Positions 52,440 through 61,370 of a stretch of 64,000 nucleotides of DNA are shown here, one piece after another (the stretch's first letter is position 1; each line of letters begins with the position of its first letter). The position numbers and the translations under genes are program-made. Origin of the DNA: Ruminococcus sp. UBA1394 (GTDB lineage: Bacteria > Bacillota > Clostridia > Oscillospirales > Ruminococcaceae); contig DBQM01000003.1 in NCBI GenBank assembly GCA_002305725.1, forward strand, positions 1-64,000. The letters run 5' to 3'. Below the pieces are notes generated by a model, which saw only the letters and a program-made list of their open reading frames with translations, had not been told where the DNA came from and did not search any database.

Positions 52440-52715
52440 GTGAAAACAATGTTACTGAAAGAAGAAAAAACAGCTGTTATTGAAGCTAACAAGACACATG
52501 AGAATGATACAGGTTCTCCTGAGGTTCAGATTGCTATTCTCACAAAGAGAATCAATGACCTTACTGAACATCTCAAGGTTCACAAGAAGGACCATCATTC
52601 AAGAAGAGGTCTGCTTAAGATGGTAGGTCACAGACGTAACCTCCTTAACTACCTCAAGAAAAAGGATATCAACAGATACCGTGCAATTATCGAAAAGCTT
52701 GGTATCCGTAAATAA
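52440..52715 (+). CDS. rpsO: 30S ribosomal protein S15
   Basis: S15 binds 16S rRNA early in 30S assembly. The 91-residue protein has the family signature ETGSPEVQIA-like block (here DTGSPEVQIAILTKRIN) and DHHSRRGLLKMVGHRRNLL. AGAGGTG precedes the ATG. The rpsO-pnp order is classic, and the structured leader upstream may bind S15 for autoregulation, as in several bacteria. Confidence 0.97.
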   Translation: MKTMLLKEEKTAVIEANKTHENDTGSPEVQIAILTKRINDLTEHLKVHKKDHHSRRGLLKMVGHRRNLLNYLKKKDINRYRAIIEKLGIRK

Positions 52716-52725
52716 TCACGCTCTG

Positions 52726-52760
52726 AAAGGCAGTCGGGAGAAATCCTTTCTGCCTTTTCA
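52726..52760 (+). terminator. hairpin after rpsO
   Basis: AAAGGCAG and CTGCCTTTT form a stem; the trailing T tract is weak, so partial read-through to pnp is possible. Confidence 0.55.
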
Positions 52761-52784
52761 AGCTATATAAATGAATTGAAAATC

Positions 52785-52866
52785 AATGCAGTAGTGGTAA
52801 TTTTAGCATTAAACCGTAAATCTCTCCGGGGATTCAGGGTTTATTGCTAAAGCTGCTACTGATAAC
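52785..52866 (+). promoter_or_regulatory. long leader hairpin of pnp
   Basis: CAGTAG pairs with CTACTG and the inner TTTAGCATTAAACC pairs with GGGTTTATTGCTAAA. This long stem in front of pnp resembles the RNase III-processed autoregulatory stem of E. coli pnp. Confidence 0.6.
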
Positions 52867-52878
52867 AGGAGGCAGTTT

Positions 52879-54993
52879 ATGTTTGAAAATTACAAGACTT
52901 TTAAAACTACATTTGCCGGCAGAGAACTGATGGTTGAAACAGGCAAAACCTGTGAACTTTCAAACGGTTCATGCTGGGTTCATTACGGCGAAACTGTTGT
53001 TATGGCTAACGTAACAGCAAGCCCGAAGCCGAGAGAGGGAGTTGACTTTTTCCCGCTTGCAGTTGATTATGAGGAAAGACTTTATTCTGTAGGAAAGATA
53101 CCGGGTTCATTTACAAAGAGAGAGGGCAAGCCGTCTGAAAAGGCTATCCTTACTTCCAGAATGGTTGACAGACCTATCAGACCGCTTTTCCCTAAGGACA
53201 TGAGAAATGATGTTTCAGTTGTAATGACTGTTCTTGCGGTTGACCCTGACTGTTCACCGGAAATCACAGGCATGATTGCAACATCAATTGCACTTTCAAT
53301 TTCTGATATTCCGTGGAACGGTCCTATTGCCGGAATAAGCGTTGGTCTTGTTGACGGTGAAATAGTTCTTAACCCGACACTTGCTCAGAGAGCAAAGACA
53401 GATTTGAATCTGACAGTTGCCGGTTCTGCTGAAAAAATCGTTATGATTGAGGCTGGAGCTAACCAGGTTGAGGATGACCTTATGCTCAAAGCCATTATGA
53501 CAGGTCACGAAGAAATCAAAAAAATGGTTGCTTTTATTGCTGATATCCAGTCACAGATAGGCAAGAAGAAGTTTGAATTTGAATCACAGGAAGTTGACCA
53601 CGATATGTTTGACGCAATTGAGGAATTTGCGTCCGACAGAGTAAAATTTGCTCTTGACACTAATGACAAGAATATCCGTGAAGAAAGACTCCAGCCGATT
53701 AAAGATGATATCCACGCAAAATTTGATGAAGTTTATCCTGAAAAGGAAGCTATGATAGACGAGTGCATCTATAAGCTCCAGAAGAAGATTGTAAGAAACT
53801 GGCTTTATGAGGGCAAGCGTGTTGACGGCAGAGGTATTGACGAAATCAGACCTCTTGCTGCTGAAGTAGGCGTACTGCCGAGAGTTCACGGTTCCGGTCT
53901 TTTCACAAGAGGACAGACACAGGTTCTTACAATTGCAACACTTGGTCCTGTAAGTGATGCTCAGAGAATTGACGGTCTGGACGAGGAAGAGTCAAAGAGA
54001 TATATGCACCACTACAACTTCCCGTCATATTCAGTAGGTGAAACAAAGCCGAGCAGAGGTCCGGGCAGACGTGAGATTGGTCACGGCGCACTTGCAGAAA
54101 GAGCCCTTGAACCGGTTATTCCGTCAGTTGAGGAATTCCCTTATGCGTTAAGACTGGTTTCTGAGGTACTTTCCTCAAACGGTTCAACATCACAGGGTTC
54201 TATCTGCGGTTCAACACTTGCACTTATGGACGCAGGAGTTCCAATCAAAGCACCTGTTGCTGGTATTTCATGCGGTCTTATTACAAAACCGGACAGCGAC
54301 GAGTTTATGACAATGGTTGATATTCAGGGACTTGAAGATTTCTTCGGCGATATGGACTTTAAGGTTGGCGGTACTCACAAGGGTATCACAGCTATCCAGG
54401 TGGATATCAAGGTTGACGGTCTTACTCCTGCAATCATCAAGGAAGCTTTTGAAAAGACAAGAAAAGCAAGACTTTATATTCTTGATGAAATTATGCTGAA
54501 AGCTATTCCGCAGCCAAGGGATACTGTAAACAAGTATGCTCCGAAAATGCTCCAGACCAAAATAGATGTTGATAAAATCAGAGATGTAATCGGTCAGGGC
54601 GGTAAGGTAATTCAGAAGATAACTGCTGAGTGCGACGTTAAAATCGACATTAACGAGGACGGCAGCGTATTCATTTCCGGCGTTGACCTTGACAACTGCA
54701 ATAAGGCGCTTTCAATCGTTAAGACTATTGCTGACGGTCCGGAGATTGGCGGAATTTACAAGGGCAAGGTCGTAAGACTTATGTCATTCGGCGCATTCGT
54801 TGAAATTGCTCCGGGCAAGGACGGTCTTGTTCATATATCAAAGCTTGATAAGGCAAGAGTTGAAAAGGTTGAGGACGTTGTTTCAATCGGTGATGAGATT
54901 CTTGTAAAGGTAGTTGAGATCGACAAGCAGGGAAGAATAAATCTTTCCAGAAAAGATGCTCTTGCTGACCTTGAGGCTAAAAAAGAAAATTAA
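52879..54993 (+). CDS. pnp: polynucleotide phosphorylase
   Basis: PNPase degrades RNA 3'-5' phosphorolytically. The 704-residue protein has two RNase PH domains separated by a helical region (second active-site segment GRREIGHGALAERALEPV), a KH domain with VIGQGGKVIQKI, and a C-terminal S1 domain with GLVHISKLD. The length is normal. AGGAGG precedes the ATG. It follows rpsO and is preceded by a long stem-loop that may allow autoregulation. Confidence 0.97.
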   Translation: MFENYKTFKTTFAGRELMVETGKTCELSNGSCWVHYGETVVMANVTASPKPREGVDFFPLAVDYEERLYSVGKIPGSFTKREGKPSEKAILTSRMVDRPIRPLFPKDMRNDVSVVMTVLAVDPDCSPEITGMIATSIALSISDIPWNGPIAGISVGLVDGEIVLNPTLAQRAKTDLNLTVAGSAEKIVMIEAGANQVEDDLMLKAIMTGHEEIKKMVAFIADIQSQIGKKKFEFESQEVDHDMFDAIEEFASDRVKFALDTNDKNIREERLQPIKDDIHAKFDEVYPEKEAMIDECIYKLQKKIVRNWLYEGKRVDGRGIDEIRPLAAEVGVLPRVHGSGLFTRGQTQVLTIATLGPVSDAQRIDGLDEEESKRYMHHYNFPSYSVGETKPSRGPGRREIGHGALAERALEPVIPSVEEFPYALRLVSEVLSSNGSTSQGSICGSTLALMDAGVPIKAPVAGISCGLITKPDSDEFMTMVDIQGLEDFFGDMDFKVGGTHKGITAIQVDIKVDGLTPAIIKEAFEKTRKARLYILDEIMLKAIPQPRDTVNKYAPKMLQTKIDVDKIRDVIGQGGKVIQKITAECDVKIDINEDGSVFISGVDLDNCNKALSIVKTIADGPEIGGIYKGKVVRLMSFGAFVEIAPGKDGLVHISKLDKARVEKVEDVVSIGDEILVKVVEIDKQGRINLSRKDALADLEAKKEN

Positions 54994-54998
54994 TTCAC

Positions 54999-55026
54999 AA
55001 AATGCCCTTTTACAGGGCATTTTATT
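54999..55026 (+). terminator. terminator of pnp
   Basis: AAAATGCCC pairs with GGGCATTTT, followed by a T-rich tract. From here to the nrdD promoter (55027-55305) the DNA is A/T-rich and I see no gene, only a partial NrdR-like half site (ACACTATATATAGA near 55201). Confidence 0.8.
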
Positions 55027-55305
55027 TTATTCAACTATCAGTTAAATTTTATATATTATTTATTTGTGTTAAAATTTGTACTTTTGTGTTAATGTTGACT
55101 TATAAAATAAATTTATGCAGCATAAAAAGATATGAATATTTTTTTCGCACTAAAAACATTTTAATACATTTATCAGAACGACGTTTTAAAGATTAAAATT
55201 ACACACTATATATAGAAAAACAAGATATAGTTTACGCCAAGCTTGATATGACACCTTATGAAAAGTGCAAGAAATCCACAATGGTTATATGTGCATTTTT
55301 TTACC

Positions 55306-55333
55306 TTGACTTTTGTTCTTTATATGGTATAAT
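55306..55333 (+). promoter_or_regulatory. sigma-A promoter of nrdD
   Basis: TTGACT, 16 bp, TATAAT; the -10 element overlaps the first NrdR box. Confidence 0.7.
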
Positions 55334-55379
55334 ACTATATATAGTGGTTTGGACGAAGTTTGAACACTATATATTGTGT
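55332..55379 (+). promoter_or_regulatory. pair of NrdR boxes
   Basis: Two near-palindromes, ATACTATATATAGTGG (55332-55347) and ACACTATATATTGTGT (55364-55379), start 32 bp apart, close to three helical turns, as in known NrdR operators. The first overlaps the promoter -10, so NrdR would repress when dATP is plentiful. The nrdR gene itself is not in the window. Confidence 0.85.
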
Positions 55380-55402
55380 TTTATGTTTCAGGGAGGGCTA
55401 AA

Positions 55403-57580
55403 ATGAAGATTATAAAGAGAAGCGGAACTGAGGTTGATTTTGATGCCTCAAAGATAGATTCGGCTGTTTCAAAAGCAAATGTAGAGGCCGCTGAAAATGT
55501 CAGACTTACTGATGAACAGATAAAAGATATTTCAGAATATATAGAAAATTTATGTGAAGAACTTGGACGTACGCTTAATGTTGAGGAGATACAGGATCTG
55601 GTAGAAAATAAAATTATGGAATACCAGGCATATGAAGTTGCAAGAAAATATATTACATACCGATATAAGAGAAGCCTGGTCAGAAAATCAAATTCAACAG
55701 ATGAACAGATATTAAGCCTCATAGAATATGACAACGAAGAGGTAAAGCAGGAAAACTCAAATAAAAATCCGGTTATTAACAGTGTTCAGAGAGATTACAT
55801 GGCAGGAGAAGTCAGCAAGGATATCACAAAGCGTTTTCTTTTGCCTGAGGAAGTTGTAAAGGCGCATGAGGAGGGAATAATTCATTTCCATGACGCTGAT
55901 TACTTTGCCCAGCATATGCACAACTGCTGCCTTGTAAACCTTGAAGATATGCTGCAGAACGGTACTGTTATAAGCGAGGTTATGATCGAAAGACCGAAGA
56001 GTTTTTCAACTGCCTGCAATATCGCAACCCAGAGCATTGCTCAGATTGCAAGTTCACAGTACGGCGGTCAGAGTATTACACTTTCCCACCTTGCACCGTT
56101 TGTTGACGTGAGCAGACAGAAACTCAGAAAAATTGTTCGCCAGGAATTTGAGGAGGCAGGACTTCCTCTTAGTGAAGAAAAGATAAATGAAGTCGCTGAA
56201 ATGAGAGTCAAGGAAGAAATCAAGCGTGGCGTACAGATGATTCAGTATCAGGTGATAACCCTTATGACTACAAACGGTCAGGCACCTTTTGTAACTGTTT
56301 TCATGTACTTAAACGAAGTAGAAGAGGGCAGACTCAGAGATGACCTTGCACTTGTTATTGAAGAAATGCTCCGCCAGCGTATTCTGGGCGTTAAGAACGA
56401 AAGCGGCGTTTATGTTACACCAGCATTTCCAAAGCTTATTTATGTTCTCGAAGAAGATAATATCCGTGAGGGGTCAAAATACTGGCATATAACAAAGCTT
56501 GCTGCTGAGTGTACTGCCAAGAGAATGGTTCCGGATTATATTTCAGAGAAGAAGATGCTGGAACTTAAAGTTGATAAAAACGGTGAGGGTCACTGTTATC
56601 CATGCATGGGCTGCAGAAGTTTCCTTACTCCTTATGTGGATAAGGACGGTAAGCCAAAGTATTACGGACGTTTTAACCAGGGCGTTGTGACAATTAATCT
56701 TGTTGACGTTGCCTGCTCGTCTGAGGGTAATATGGATAAATTCTGGAGAATATTCGATGAACGTCTTGAACTTTGTCACAGAGCGCTTATGTGCAGGCAT
56801 GAAAGACTGCTGGATACTCCGTCTGATGTAGCACCTATTCTCTGGCAGTACGGCGCACTTGCAAGACTTAAAAAAGGCGAAAAAATCAATGACCTGCTTT
56901 ATAACGGTTACTCCACAATTTCTCTCGGATATGCCGGACTTTGTGAATGTACACGCTATATGACAGGCAAGTCCCATACAGACCCTGAGGCTACACCTTT
57001 TGCACTTGAAGTTATGCAGCACATGAATGACGCCTGCAAGAAATGGAGAGAAGAAAGCAATATTGATTTCAGCCTTTACGGTACTCCGCTTGAATCCACT
57101 ACATATAAATTCTCAAAATGCCTGCAAAAACGTTTCGGCATTATTCCGGGTGTAACTGACAAAAATTACATCACCAACAGCTACCACGTTCACGTTACTG
57201 AGGAAATTGACGCTTTCAGCAAGCTTTCATTTGAGGCACAGTTCCAGAAGCTTTCACCGGGCGGTGCGGTAAGCTATGTTGAAGTGCCAAATATGCAGAA
57301 TAATATTGATGCAGTACTTGCCGTTATGCAGCATATATATGACAATATAATGTATGCTGAGCTTAACACAAAGAGTGATTATTGTCAGGACTGCGGTTAT
57401 GACGGTGAAATACAGATTGTTTCTGACATTCACGGAAAGCTTATATGGCAGTGTCCTAACTGCGGAAATACTGAGCAGAACCGTATGAATGTGGCAAGAA
57501 GAACCTGCGGATATATCGGTACACAGTACTGGAACCAGGGAAGAACTCAGGAAATCAGAGAAAGAGTAATGCATTTGTAA
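55403..57580 (+). CDS. nrdD: anaerobic ribonucleoside-triphosphate reductase
   Basis: NrdD reduces NTPs to dNTPs without oxygen using a glycyl radical. The 725-residue protein has an N-terminal ATP-cone (KRSGTEVDFD), the catalytic barrel, a C-terminal zinc site (CQDCG...CPNCG) and the glycyl-radical motif RRTCGYIG near the end. The ATG at 55403 follows AGGGAGGG; an earlier in-frame ATG at 55376 lies within the second NrdR box. It is followed 81 nt later by the activase gene. Confidence 0.96.
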   Translation: MKIIKRSGTEVDFDASKIDSAVSKANVEAAENVRLTDEQIKDISEYIENLCEELGRTLNVEEIQDLVENKIMEYQAYEVARKYITYRYKRSLVRKSNSTDEQILSLIEYDNEEVKQENSNKNPVINSVQRDYMAGEVSKDITKRFLLPEEVVKAHEEGIIHFHDADYFAQHMHNCCLVNLEDMLQNGTVISEVMIERPKSFSTACNIATQSIAQIASSQYGGQSITLSHLAPFVDVSRQKLRKIVRQEFEEAGLPLSEEKINEVAEMRVKEEIKRGVQMIQYQVITLMTTNGQAPFVTVFMYLNEVEEGRLRDDLALVIEEMLRQRILGVKNESGVYVTPAFPKLIYVLEEDNIREGSKYWHITKLAAECTAKRMVPDYISEKKMLELKVDKNGEGHCYPCMGCRSFLTPYVDKDGKPKYYGRFNQGVVTINLVDVACSSEGNMDKFWRIFDERLELCHRALMCRHERLLDTPSDVAPILWQYGALARLKKGEKINDLLYNGYSTISLGYAGLCECTRYMTGKSHTDPEATPFALEVMQHMNDACKKWREESNIDFSLYGTPLESTTYKFSKCLQKRFGIIPGVTDKNYITNSYHVHVTEEIDAFSKLSFEAQFQKLSPGGAVSYVEVPNMQNNIDAVLAVMQHIYDNIMYAELNTKSDYCQDCGYDGEIQIVSDIHGKLIWQCPNCGNTEQNRMNVARRTCGYIGTQYWNQGRTQEIRERVMHL

Positions 57581-57603
57581 TTTTAAGGAAATACATACAA
57601 TTA

Positions 57604-57633
57604 ACAGCTGTCGTCTGAAACGGGCGGCAGCTG
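57604..57633 (+). other. intercistronic hairpin between nrdD and nrdG
   Basis: CAGCTGTCGTC and GGGCGGCAGCTG form a strong stem in the 81-nt gap; there is no T run, so an mRNA-processing or stability role is more likely than termination. Confidence 0.55.
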
Positions 57634-57661
57634 AATCAATCTATAAACAGGGGAGAGGCTT

Positions 57662-58192
57662 ATGAACTATGCGGCAATTAAGAAAACGGATATTGCAAAT
57701 GGTACAGGTGTGAGGGTATCACTTTTTGTTTCCGGCTGTACCCACCACTGCAAAGGCTGTTTTAACGAGGAAACATGGGATTTCAACTATGGCAGCCCTT
57801 TTACACAGGAGGTTCAGTCAGAAATTATAGAGGCGCTGAAACCTTCTTATATTGCCGGTCTGACGCTTATAGGCGGGGAGCCTCTTGAACCGTCCAATCA
57901 GCGTGGACTGATTGAGCTTATAAGGACTGTAAAACAGCTGTATCCCGAAAAAAATATATGGTGCTACACAGGTTATACCTTTGAAAAAGATATACTCTCC
58001 CCAGACGGCAGAGCACACTGTGAGGTCACAGACGAGCTTTTGTCAATGCTGGATATACTGGTTGACGGCAAGTTTGTGATTGATAATAAGAATATTACAC
58101 TTAAATTCAGAGGTTCGGAGAACCAGAGAATAATTCTTGTAAAGGAATCACTGGAGAAAGGTGAAACAGTACTCTCAGAGCTTAATGAGTAA
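57662..58192 (+). CDS. nrdG: anaerobic ribonucleotide reductase activating protein
   Basis: NrdG is a radical SAM enzyme that installs the glycyl radical on NrdD. The 176-residue protein has the cluster motif SGCTHHCKGCFNEETW (CxxxCxxC) and TLIGGEPLEPSNQ. The start ATG at 57662 follows GGGGAGAGG. It is in an operon with nrdD under the NrdR boxes. Confidence 0.95.
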   Translation: MNYAAIKKTDIANGTGVRVSLFVSGCTHHCKGCFNEETWDFNYGSPFTQEVQSEIIEALKPSYIAGLTLIGGEPLEPSNQRGLIELIRTVKQLYPEKNIWCYTGYTFEKDILSPDGRAHCEVTDELLSMLDILVDGKFVIDNKNITLKFRGSENQRIILVKESLEKGETVLSELNE

Positions 58193-58198
58193 AATAAA

Positions 58199-58233
58199 AG
58201 ACTTTTCCGGTTAATATATCGGAAAAGTCTTAT
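58199..58233. terminator. bidirectional terminator
   Basis: GACTTTTCCG and CGGAAAAGTC form a 10-11-bp stem between convergent nrdG and the symporter gene. Confidence 0.8.
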
Positions 58234-58250
58234 TTATGTATTATTGCTTT

Positions 58251-59819
58251 TTACTCATAACATTTGAAAACATCAGCAACCTGCTTTTCATCATTCTTCT
58301 TTGTAAACAGGCTTACAAGCGGTACAACCACAATTGAAAGTATCATTGCAATTGCTCCGGCATTGATTGGAGATGCAAGATTAAGCTTAAATGATGCGGC
58401 TGTACTTGTCAGTTCGGGGAACAGTCCGAAACCGAACAGAATCATGTGTCCCACAGTAATACCGATACCGAGAATAAAGCTTGTCCATACGGCTGCTTTG
58501 GTGATTTTCTTGCTGAACAGTCCGAACATGAATGGTCCTAAAAATGCTCCTGCAAGTGCCCCCCATGAATATGACATAAGAGTTGAGATAGACGCATTTT
58601 TGTTAAACGCAATGATAACCGAAACGAAAAGGAATGCTGCAATAAGCACTCTCATAATTATAACCTCTTTCTTTTCACTGAGGTTTTTCATTTTAGGCTT
58701 TATAAAGTCAATGGTCAGAGTTGAACTTGATGTGAGAACAAGCGAGGAAAGTGTTGACATTGACGCTGAAAGAACAAGCACTACAACAAGTCCGATAAGG
58801 ATATCCGGCAGCGCAGTATTCAGAAGTGCAGGAATCATAGCATCAAATTCCGGTTTACCGTTTGAAAGTTTGTTTATAAGTGTTTTGGAAGTGTCAGAAC
58901 TTTCAAGAGTACAGAAAAGTCTGTCAAAACCGCCTAACAGATATGAACCTCCTGCAACTACGAGAGCAAACAAAGTAGAAATTATAGTACCTTTCTTAAT
59001 TGCGTTTTCGTCCTTGATAGCATAAAACTTGTGAACCATCTGCGGAAGTCCCCATGTACCAAGTGAAGTCAGTATAACAACACCAAAAAGATTTACAGGG
59101 TCTGGTCCGAACAGGCTGTTAAGCTGATTGGTTTTACCGTTTACTTCAATTTCTCCAAGCTTTGAATGTGCCTCAGAAAAACCGCCCTGATGATTTACAG
59201 CGCATATAACCACCGCTGCAATACCTATAAGCATTACAATGCCCTGAATAAAATCGTTAATAGCAGTTGCCGCATATCCGCCGAGGATAACGTAAATCGC
59301 AGTAATAACAGCCATTGCAATGATTATAATTTTGTATGAACTGTCTGAATCAAGACTGAATGCCATATTGAAAAGTCTTGAAAGACCGTTGTAAACTGAT
59401 GCAGTATAGGGGATAAGGAAGATGAAAACTATAAGTGCAGACGCAATTTTCAGTCCCTTTGAGTCAAATCTCTTTTCAAAAAATTCCGGCATTGTCTTTG
59501 CATTAAGATGGTTTGACATGATTCTTGTTCTTCTTCCCAGAACTATCCATGCAAGCGCACTTCCCAAAATTGCATTTCCAATGCCTATCCATGCAGCTGA
59601 AACACCGTAGCTCCAGCCAAACTGTCCGGCATAGCCGATAAAAACTACAGCAGAAAAATAAGAAGTACCGTAAGCAAAGGCAGTAAGCCACGAGCCGACG
59701 TTACGTCCGCCGAGTACAAAATCGCTGACGGATTTGGTTTTCCGGGAGGTGTAAATACCTATTCCCATCATGATTGCTATGTAAATCATCAGCATAGCAA
59801 GAGTAATTGATGTTGTCAT
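58251..59819 (-). CDS. sodium/solute symporter, PutP type
   Basis: The 522-residue polytopic protein has about 13 hydrophobic helices and the SSS family start SVSDFVLGGRNVGSWLTA with GTSYFSAVVFIGYAG. The pattern is closest to proline/sodium symporters (PutP), but substrate cannot be fixed from sequence. AAAGGAGA precedes the ATG at 59819. It is monocistronic. Confidence 0.87.
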   Translation of the reverse strand: MTTSITLAMLMIYIAIMMGIGIYTSRKTKSVSDFVLGGRNVGSWLTAFAYGTSYFSAVVFIGYAGQFGWSYGVSAAWIGIGNAILGSALAWIVLGRRTRIMSNHLNAKTMPEFFEKRFDSKGLKIASALIVFIFLIPYTASVYNGLSRLFNMAFSLDSDSSYKIIIIAMAVITAIYVILGGYAATAINDFIQGIVMLIGIAAVVICAVNHQGGFSEAHSKLGEIEVNGKTNQLNSLFGPDPVNLFGVVILTSLGTWGLPQMVHKFYAIKDENAIKKGTIISTLFALVVAGGSYLLGGFDRLFCTLESSDTSKTLINKLSNGKPEFDAMIPALLNTALPDILIGLVVVLVLSASMSTLSSLVLTSSSTLTIDFIKPKMKNLSEKKEVIIMRVLIAAFLFVSVIIAFNKNASISTLMSYSWGALAGAFLGPFMFGLFSKKITKAAVWTSFILGIGITVGHMILFGFGLFPELTSTAASFKLNLASPINAGAIAMILSIVVVPLVSLFTKKNDEKQVADVFKCYE

Positions 59820-59873
59820 TTTATAATTTTCTCCTTTAATGTTATGTGGCTTTAAACCAATAAAGCAATATAT

Positions 59874-59902
59874 ATTGTATCAGTTATCTGTTCATTTGTC
59901 AA
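59874..59902 (-). promoter_or_regulatory. sigma-A promoter of the symporter gene
   Basis: Minus strand TTGACA, 17 bp, TACAAT. Confidence 0.7.
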
Positions 59903-59931
59903 GTGTTTTTAGTAAATTTATCGTTTTATAG

Positions 59932-59960
59932 TTGCAATTATTTTGATAAAGTGATATAAT
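59932..59960 (+). promoter_or_regulatory. sigma-A promoter of the Nudix-nth operon
   Basis: TTGCAA, 17 bp, TATAAT, about 30 nt before the Nudix-fusion start codon. Confidence 0.7.
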
Positions 59961-59990
59961 ATATAAGATAGATTATGCAAGGAGTATTTT

Positions 59991-60731
59991 ATGAGAAACA
60001 CGCCAAAAGACTGTATTCAGTCTGTTCTCGGAAAAATTATTGATTTTGTCCCCGAAAGAAAAAAGGGTACTGCGCATCCCGAACATCCGGATATGATATA
60101 TGAATGCGATTACGGCTATGCAAAGGGATATATCGGCGGTGACGGTGAACCTCAGGACGTTTATGCACTTGATAATGTTTCAGACAAACTTGAAATCATA
60201 GCTGTGATTGAAAGACTTGATGACAATGAAACCAAATGGGTAGGCGTTGAACCGGGTACTGTTATGTATGAACCGTATATCAAAGAGCAGACACAATTCT
60301 GTGAAAAGTATTTTAAAAGTGTTTATCACTGTCTGTATGAAAAGACCTGCGGTTCCGTTGTTTTTACCCGTGAAAACAGAGTAAAGAAGTATCTTCTTAT
60401 CAAAAATGACAGCGGTCATATTGGTTTCCCGAAAGGTCACATTGAATATGGCGAAAATGAATCACAGACAGCTGAAAGGGAAGTCTTTGAGGAAACAGGC
60501 ATAACAGTAAAAATTAATCCTGAAACCAGACAGGAATATACCTACAAAACACTTAACAAAACTATCAAAAACTGCGTATATTTCTGCAATGAATTTAAAA
60601 CTGACAGGATAAAAATTCAGCAGGAGGAAATCTCACAAAGCTGGCTTGTACCTTTTGATGAAGCCATGCTGCTTTTGAATTTTCCTCAGGACAGAGCAGT
60701 TCTTGAAAAGGCGGACAGAATGTATGACTAA
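59991..60731 (+). CDS. pyrophosphatase-like / Nudix hydrolase fusion
   Basis: The 246-residue protein joins two modules. Residues about 10-90 resemble a short family I pyrophosphatase: HPEHPDMIYECDYGYAKGY, then DGEPQDVYAL (equivalent to DGDPLDV) and AVIERLDDNETKW. Residues about 115-246 form a Nudix domain with a complete Nudix box, G-x5-E-x7-REVFEETGI, beginning GHIEYGENESQ. A Nudix domain releasing PPi or a nucleotide beside a PPase-like domain is suggestive, but the N-terminal part may be non-catalytic. AAGGAG precedes the ATG. It overlaps nth by 8 nt. Confidence 0.82.
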   Translation: MRNTPKDCIQSVLGKIIDFVPERKKGTAHPEHPDMIYECDYGYAKGYIGGDGEPQDVYALDNVSDKLEIIAVIERLDDNETKWVGVEPGTVMYEPYIKEQTQFCEKYFKSVYHCLYEKTCGSVVFTRENRVKKYLLIKNDSGHIGFPKGHIEYGENESQTAEREVFEETGITVKINPETRQEYTYKTLNKTIKNCVYFCNEFKTDRIKIQQEEISQSWLVPFDEAMLLLNFPQDRAVLEKADRMYD

Positions 60732-61368
60732 AAAAGAAAGGGCACTCCTTGCCTGCAAAGCACTTGAAAAGCTATATCCGGACGCAGCGTGTTCACTTGA
60801 ATATTCAGAGCCTTATGAACTTATGATTGCAACAAGACTTTCGGCACAGTGTACTGATGCAAGGGTCAACATAGTAACAAGGGAGCTTTTTAAAAAGTAC
60901 CCGACACTTGAATCCTTTGCAAAGGCTGACTTGAATGAACTTGAAGAGGCTGTCAGACCATGCGGCTTTTTCAGAACAAAAGCAAAAAGCATTAAGGAAA
61001 TGGCTAATCAGCTTATAAATAATTTTAACGGACAGGTCCCGGACAACATGGAAGATTTGCTGACTATCTCAGGCGTCGGACGTAAAACTGCAAATCTTCT
61101 TATGGGGGACATCTGGGGAAAGCCTGCAATCGTTACTGATACGCATTTTATACGTATTACCGGACGTTTAGGACTTACCGCCAACAAAGAGCCTCAGAAA
61201 GTGGAAAAAGACCTTGTAAAGCTTATTCCTCCGGAGGGTTCGTCCGATTTCTGCCATAGGATAGTACAGTTCGGACGAGATGTTTGCCGTGCACGAAAAC
61301 CTCTTTGCGATTGGTGTGTATGTTCAGAGTTTTGCAAATACAACGAAAATCAAAAAAGGAAAAAATAA
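60724..61368 (+). CDS. nth: endonuclease III
   Basis: Nth is a DNA glycosylase/AP lyase removing oxidised pyrimidines. The 214-residue protein has the HhH-GPD core (TISGVGRKTANLLMGD, catalytic Lys in the preceding region and Asp in VTDTHFIRITGRLG) and a C-terminal [4Fe-4S] motif, C-x6-C-x2-C-x5-C in CRARKPLCDWCVCSEFC. The ATG at 60724 overlaps the Nudix gene stop by 8 nt, with AAGGCGG upstream. Confidence 0.95.
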   Translation: MTKKERALLACKALEKLYPDAACSLEYSEPYELMIATRLSAQCTDARVNIVTRELFKKYPTLESFAKADLNELEEAVRPCGFFRTKAKSIKEMANQLINNFNGQVPDNMEDLLTISGVGRKTANLLMGDIWGKPAIVTDTHFIRITGRLGLTANKEPQKVEKDLVKLIPPEGSSDFCHRIVQFGRDVCRARKPLCDWCVCSEFCKYNENQKRKK

Positions 61369-61370
61369 GT

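Noticed and set aside
54994..55300. Short open frames in the A/T-rich pnp-nrdD gap
   Set aside because: Composition is A/T-rich without ribosome-binding sites or motifs; only regulatory sites are supported.
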